This document shows, in pieces, positions 22,348-27,770 of a stretch of DNA of 27,770 nt. The first letter of the stretch is position 1. Every line of letters starts with the position of its first letter. A model generated the notes under the pieces. It saw nothing but the letters and a program-made list of their open reading frames with translations. It ran no database searches and had not been told where the DNA came from. Source of the stretch: Thermoplasmata archaeon (GTDB lineage: Archaea > Thermoplasmatota > Thermoplasmata > Thermoplasmatales > Thermoplasmataceae); contig JAKBQO010000005.1 of assembly GCA_021835185.1 (NCBI GenBank), positions 1 to 27,770 on the forward strand. The letters run 5' to 3'. Both the position numbers and the translations under genes were made by a program.

Positions 22348-22418
22348 CAATATTAATAAATAATTTAGTAATAAATAATATAGTACTATTAGTAATATTA
22401 TAATAATTAATATAAAAT
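22348..22418. repeat. Very AT-rich tract with direct repeats
   Basis: About 70 bases with only a handful of G or C between gyrA and the secreted-protein gene. It contains TAGTAATA twice (22366-22373 and 22390-22397, 24 bases apart) and the palindrome ATAGTACTAT (22380-22389). On the minus strand it lies right after gyrA and may serve as its terminator, and easy melting is expected. No function can be assigned. Confidence 0.4.
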
Positions 22419-22419
22419 T

Positions 22420-24795
22420 TTATAGTACGGATGCTGCAACAACCAGATCGTCGTCGCCTACGTTTATAAGCTTTACGCCAGATGTGACACGGGATTGTAT
22501 TTTTATTTCATCAGAATTCAACCTGATTGTCTTGTTGTTTCTCGTCACTATAAGAACTTCCTGAGAATCTCCTACAGGCAATGCTGTCACCAGTGATCCT
22601 GTCCTTTCATTCTCCTTAAAGATCAGATTTCCTGATGAGCCCCTATGGTGTATTGAGAAATCTGTTATTTTTGTCCTTTTCCCAATTCCGTTTTCAGTTA
22701 TGCTCATTACAGTATCACTGTCATCAACAAGGAATGAGTTTATTACTTCAGCACCATTGAGCCTCATAGATTTTACTCCTCTTGAAGCTCTACCAGTAAC
22801 AGAAACCTCATCGCTCAGGAATACCGCAGCCTTATTATTGCTAGCTGCAACAAATATCTTTGATGGTCTTTCAAGATCCATAACAGATACAACCTCATCC
22901 TGTTCATCGAGCTTTATAATCTTCAAACCAGATTCCCTCATATCAAGTATTTCTTTTACAGGCGTTCTCTTAATGAAACCTTTCTTAGTTATTATTATAA
23001 GAAAATTCTGTGAGCTGTCGGGTGATTTCATAATCTGCTTGATTTTCTCATTTTCATTCATTTTAAGGAATGTAGCCCCAACACTTCCAAGAGACGTCCG
23101 GGATTTTTTCTCTATTGTATATGCCTTAGTCTTCAACACCCTCCCAGTATTTGTAAAGAAATATATCATATCGTGGGACATGCAGGAAAGTATGCTCCGT
23201 ACTGTATCTTCCTTCCTGGTTGCAGTAATTATACCTTTTCCACCTCTTTTCTGAACATTGTACTCTTCTGAGGATACTCTTTTCAACAATCCATTTTCGC
23301 TGAGGATCATTATTGATTCCTCATTGGGAATGAGGTCCTCATCATTTCGCTCATTGATATCTCTGTTGAGAATCTTTGTTCGCCTGTCATCCCCAAACTG
23401 CTTTTTAATTTCCAGAGTTTCCTGTTTTAAAACATCCCGTCTAGCCGATTCATTTCTTATTATCTCATTCAGCCTTGTTATATTTTCCTTGATACTGATT
23501 AATTCATCCTTTATTTTTCGCATTTCAAGGCCTGTAAGGCGCTGCAATCTCATATCCAGTATAGCCACTGCCTGTTTCTCTGAAAGAGATAATTGTGACA
23601 TCAGTGAATTTTTAGCTATTTCACCGGTATCGGATGATCTGATTATTTTGATCACAAGGTCTATATTTTCAAGGGCAATTACCAATCCAGAAAGTATGTG
23701 TTCTCTATCCATCAGCTTGTTTACTTCAAATACAGAACGTTTCTTTATGATCTCAAGCCTAAAATTAATAAAGCCCAGAATCATCTCATCCAGTGCCATT
23801 ACCTTTGGTTCGTTATTCAGTAAAAGAAGGTTGTTGACGCCTATTGTAGTTTCCAGTGGTGTGTGTTCATATAGTTGGTTTATAGTTAGAGCTTTACTTT
23901 CATCATTTTTTACCTTTATTACAATTCTTATACCGTGTCTGTCACTTTCATCCCTTATATCAGATATGTTGTTTATTATTCCATTCTTGACCTGTTCTGC
24001 AACATTCTGTATGTACAGAGCTTTGTTAACTCCATATGGTAGGGTTTTTATTATTATTTTTTTCTTTTCCTCGTCGTCTATTTCCCCCTGGCAGAATACC
24101 TTTCCACGTCCTGTTCTATAAATATTGAGCAAATCGGTATTCCTATAAAGCACTCCGCCTCCTGGAAAATCTGGACCGTTAACAAATTTAAGCAAGTCTT
24201 CTACATTGCATTCTGGATGGTCTATTCCATACATTATGGCATCTGAGATTTCGGACAGGTTGTGTGGAACCATATTGGTAGCCATTCCTACGGCTATTCC
24301 AGATGTACCATTTATCAGAAGCTGAGGTATCCTTGAAGGGAAATACACGGGTTCATCTAGGGAACCATCAAAGTTAGGGCTGAATGGAACCGTTTCCTTT
24401 TCTATGTCCCTGACCATTTCCTCGGCCATTCTACCAAGCCTGGCTTCGGTATATCTCATAGCTGCAGGGGCATCTCCATCTATGGATCCGAAATTTCCCT
24501 GTCCATCTATAAGTGGGTAACGTAACGAGAAATCCTGTGCCATCCTGGCTAGGGCTTCGTATATAGAAGAGTCGCCATGAGGATGGTATTTACCCATGGT
24601 TTCTCCTATTATACGGGCGGATTTTTTATACGGCTTCTCATGGGTAACCCCAAGTTCGTACATGGAATATATTATTCTCCTTTGCACTGGCTTTAGACCA
24701 TCCCTAAAATCGGGAATTGCTCTGCTAACTATTACACTCATTGCATAATCGAGATACGATGTTTTAATTTCTTCTTCAATTGGCCTTAATAACAT
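22420..24795 (-). CDS. gyrA: DNA gyrase subunit A
   Basis: The DNA-cleaving subunit of bacterial-type gyrase, which introduces negative supercoils with ATP. In its 791 aa are the N-terminal breakage-reunion domain with [20 protein letters not shown] and the active-site tyrosine in [10 protein letters not shown] (Tyr115), a coiled-coil region near 420-470, and a C-terminal beta-pinwheel with the GyrA box at 515-521 as QKRGGKG (canonical QRRGGKG). The box and pinwheel mark it as gyrase, not topoisomerase IV. At the quinolone positions it has Ser76 and Glu80 (E. coli Ser83 and Asp87). The ATG is 9 bases after gyrB; the Shine-Dalgarno GGTGA overlaps the gyrB stop, so the subunits are coupled. Confidence 0.96.
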   Translation of the reverse strand: MLLRPIEEEIKTSYLDYAMSVIVSRAIPDFRDGLKPVQRRIIYSMYELGVTHEKPYKKSARIIGETMGKYHPHGDSSIYEALARMAQDFSLRYPLIDGQGNFGSIDGDAPAAMRYTEARLGRMAEEMVRDIEKETVPFSPNFDGSLDEPVYFPSRIPQLLINGTSGIAVGMATNMVPHNLSEISDAIMYGIDHPECNVEDLLKFVNGPDFPGGGVLYRNTDLLNIYRTGRGKVFCQGEIDDEEKKKIIIKTLPYGVNKALYIQNVAEQVKNGIINNISDIRDESDRHGIRIVIKVKNDESKALTINQLYEHTPLETTIGVNNLLLLNNEPKVMALDEMILGFINFRLEIIKKRSVFEVNKLMDREHILSGLVIALENIDLVIKIIRSSDTGEIAKNSLMSQLSLSEKQAVAILDMRLQRLTGLEMRKIKDELISIKENITRLNEIIRNESARRDVLKQETLEIKKQFGDDRRTKILNRDINERNDEDLIPNEESIMILSENGLLKRVSSEEYNVQKRGGKGIITATRKEDTVRSILSCMSHDMIYFFTNTGRVLKTKAYTIEKKSRTSLGSVGATFLKMNENEKIKQIMKSPDSSQNFLIIITKKGFIKRTPVKEILDMRESGLKIIKLDEQDEVVSVMDLERPSKIFVAASNNKAAVFLSDEVSVTGRASRGVKSMRLNGAEVINSFLVDDSDTVMSITENGIGKRTKITDFSIHHRGSSGNLIFKENERTGSLVTALPVGDSQEVLIVTRNNKTIRLNSDEIKIQSRVTSGVKLINVGDDDLVVAASVL

Positions 24796-24804
24796 TTATT
24801 TCAC

Positions 24805-26770
<1,966 letters not shown>

Positions 26771-26866
26771 AATGGTTATAAGTTTTATTGCCTCTAGAAT
26801 CGCACATCAACGTTAAAATCTCCAGCCTGACATAAAGGTTTAACTAAACACATTCTATTTACCGCC

Positions 26867-27559
26867 ATGAATTCTATAATAGCTAATGGATGGCAGGTTT
26901 ATACTGACCTCTTCGTGGACTCCAGTGTGGATGAATGCATAGAGAAAATAAAGTTTGTTAACAATATTACAGGAAAAAATAAATATTCAATAGATGGTAA
27001 GAAATTTAAGCACATTTTTCATGGGTCCAGATCACTCCCCTTATTCCATGATGTTGTGAATAAGACGGATTATCTTGCACTGGGATTTGTATATGACAGT
27101 TACGGACATCTTGGATTCAACAGGATAGAAATTAGAAATAAAAAAGCATATATTTTCATTGCTGACAAGAATTATTTTAAGGGAAAAAAAGGAAATGTAA
27201 GAGTAAGCATATTCAATACATGCTCAATAAAATATATACTCGCAGCTTCCTTCCACATGGAGGATAAGGAAAAATTTATTCTGAACTATGATAATATGAA
27301 TAGATTTCGTTCTGGTATCATACCATATGATGCAAACTTTGTTATTGACGCTGAAATAAGCCAGCAAACAGAAATTTTTAAGGAGAAAATTTCATTTGGG
27401 GAAGAATTTATAGAAAGTGAGATGAAATACAACAGATTGAAGATTCATAGGATAAGCTTTGATGAAAAAAAGTGCTACGGAATAATACAGGGGGCAGAAG
27501 ACCACCTATTTCTATACAAAATTGCGAGCAAATTGGGGAGTGAAACAGGAAAGTTGTAA
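26867..27559 (+). CDS. Protein of unknown function (230 aa)
   Basis: I do not recognise this protein. It looks soluble, basic to neutral, with no signal peptide or membrane helix. It has alternating strands and helices: MNSIIANGWQVYTDLFVDSS, a DECIEKIKFVNNI helix, YLALGFVYDSYGHLGFNRIE, KKAYIFIADKNYFKGKKGN, and a second half ending LFLYKIASKLGSE. Three Cys are scattered and not arranged as a metal site. It begins about 26 bases after the TATA-like TTTAACTAAA (26840-26849), consistent with a leaderless transcript. It is divergent from gyrB across 118 bases and convergent with the partial gene at the right edge. Confidence 0.7.
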   Translation: MNSIIANGWQVYTDLFVDSSVDECIEKIKFVNNITGKNKYSIDGKKFKHIFHGSRSLPLFHDVVNKTDYLALGFVYDSYGHLGFNRIEIRNKKAYIFIADKNYFKGKKGNVRVSIFNTCSIKYILAASFHMEDKEKFILNYDNMNRFRSGIIPYDANFVIDAEISQQTEIFKEKISFGEEFIESEMKYNRLKIHRISFDEKKCYGIIQGAEDHLFLYKIASKLGSETGKL

Positions 27560-27560
27560 A

Positions 27561-27770
27561 TTATTTCCTGATTATAATATCCTTTTCCTTTTTAGTCTCT
27601 TTGAAATCGACAAGATTTAACTTGGCTGCCTTAACCAGTTCGGCAAATTTTTCCCTGTTAAAAGGAAATTTTTCTGGTGAAAAAATAAGCTTTATCTCAT
27701 CCTTTTCGTCTAAATCAAAATAAAGACCCTTTAGATATGCTTTAAGATAATTTTCTGGGTCACCTCCACA
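27561..27770 (-). CDS. C-terminal end of an unidentified protein (partial)
   Basis: The minus strand is open from the window edge to a TAA at 27561, giving the last 69 residues of a protein: it opens CGGDPENYLKAYLKGLYFDL and ends KKEKDIIIRK. The gene's 5' part lies outside the window. The fragment is rich in Lys and Glu and looks helical. Lengths and spacing (1 base from the convergent stop at 27559) support a real gene. The tail gives no clear family. Confidence 0.6.
   Translation of the reverse strand, partial: CGGDPENYLKAYLKGLYFDLDEKDEIKLIFSPEKFPFNREKFAELVKAAKLNLVDFKETKKEKDIIIRK

Noticed and set aside
22700..24121. Long plus-strand frames of 184 and 287 codons
   Set aside because: They are antisense shadows of gyrA, Ser/Phe/Ile-rich as expected from the complement of a Lys/Glu-rich gene.

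Overview
The window looks like a chromosomal segment of an acidophilic archaeon of the order Thermoplasmatales (Ferroplasma, Acidiplasma, Picrophilus or a relative). I infer this from AT-rich DNA, archaeal TATA boxes about 20-30 bases before start codons (so largely leaderless first genes), Shine-Dalgarno sites only at internal operon genes, a fused gamma-alpha 2-oxoacid:ferredoxin oxidoreductase, an ADP-forming succinyl-CoA synthetase, a KDG-type aldolase of the non-phosphorylated Entner-Doudoroff route, and a bacterial-type gyrBA operon, which this order is known to carry. The species cannot be named from the sequence alone. No rRNA, tRNA or CRISPR array was seen.

Layout. 275-5541 (minus) is central carbon metabolism: 2-oxoacid:ferredoxin oxidoreductase (korA-korB), a small acidic orphan protein, and sucC-sucD. 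Together these can turn 2-oxoglutarate into succinate with reduced ferredoxin and a nucleoside triphosphate. 5650-12440 is more accessory: an aldo/keto reductase, a small orphan, and a plus-strand operon of an SDR reductase, an acyl-CoA synthetase, a thiolase-fold protein without the thiolase catalytic residues, and a DUF35 zinc-ribbon/OB-fold protein. This block contains three probable remains of IS200/IS605 (tnpB) elements and two tightly placed small ORFs. A convergent KDG-aldolase-like gene closes it. 12740-13720 holds three small minus-strand genes, one a retropepsin-like aspartic protease. 13786-19118 returns to metabolism: aconitase, malic enzyme with a GNAT acetyltransferase, and a D-2-hydroxyacid dehydrogenase. 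19181-20497 is a DEAD-box RNA helicase.

20500-22420 is an AT-rich accessory island. It holds decayed DNA, a small three-helix membrane protein, and a secreted protein with a long hydrophobic helical hairpin. The last two form a two-gene operon with only 2 bases between them, and I suggest it as a possible archaeocin/immunity pair. 22420-26748 is gyrA and gyrB (minus), with a perfect 8-bp inverted repeat over the gyrB start. The right edge holds an orphan plus-strand gene and the 3' end of an unidentified minus-strand gene.

The best candidates for something undescribed are (a) the secreted hairpin protein plus small membrane protein, (b) the thiolase-like/DUF35 pair, which may be an aldolase-type C-C lyase rather than a thiolase, and (c) the retropepsin-like two-gene operon.
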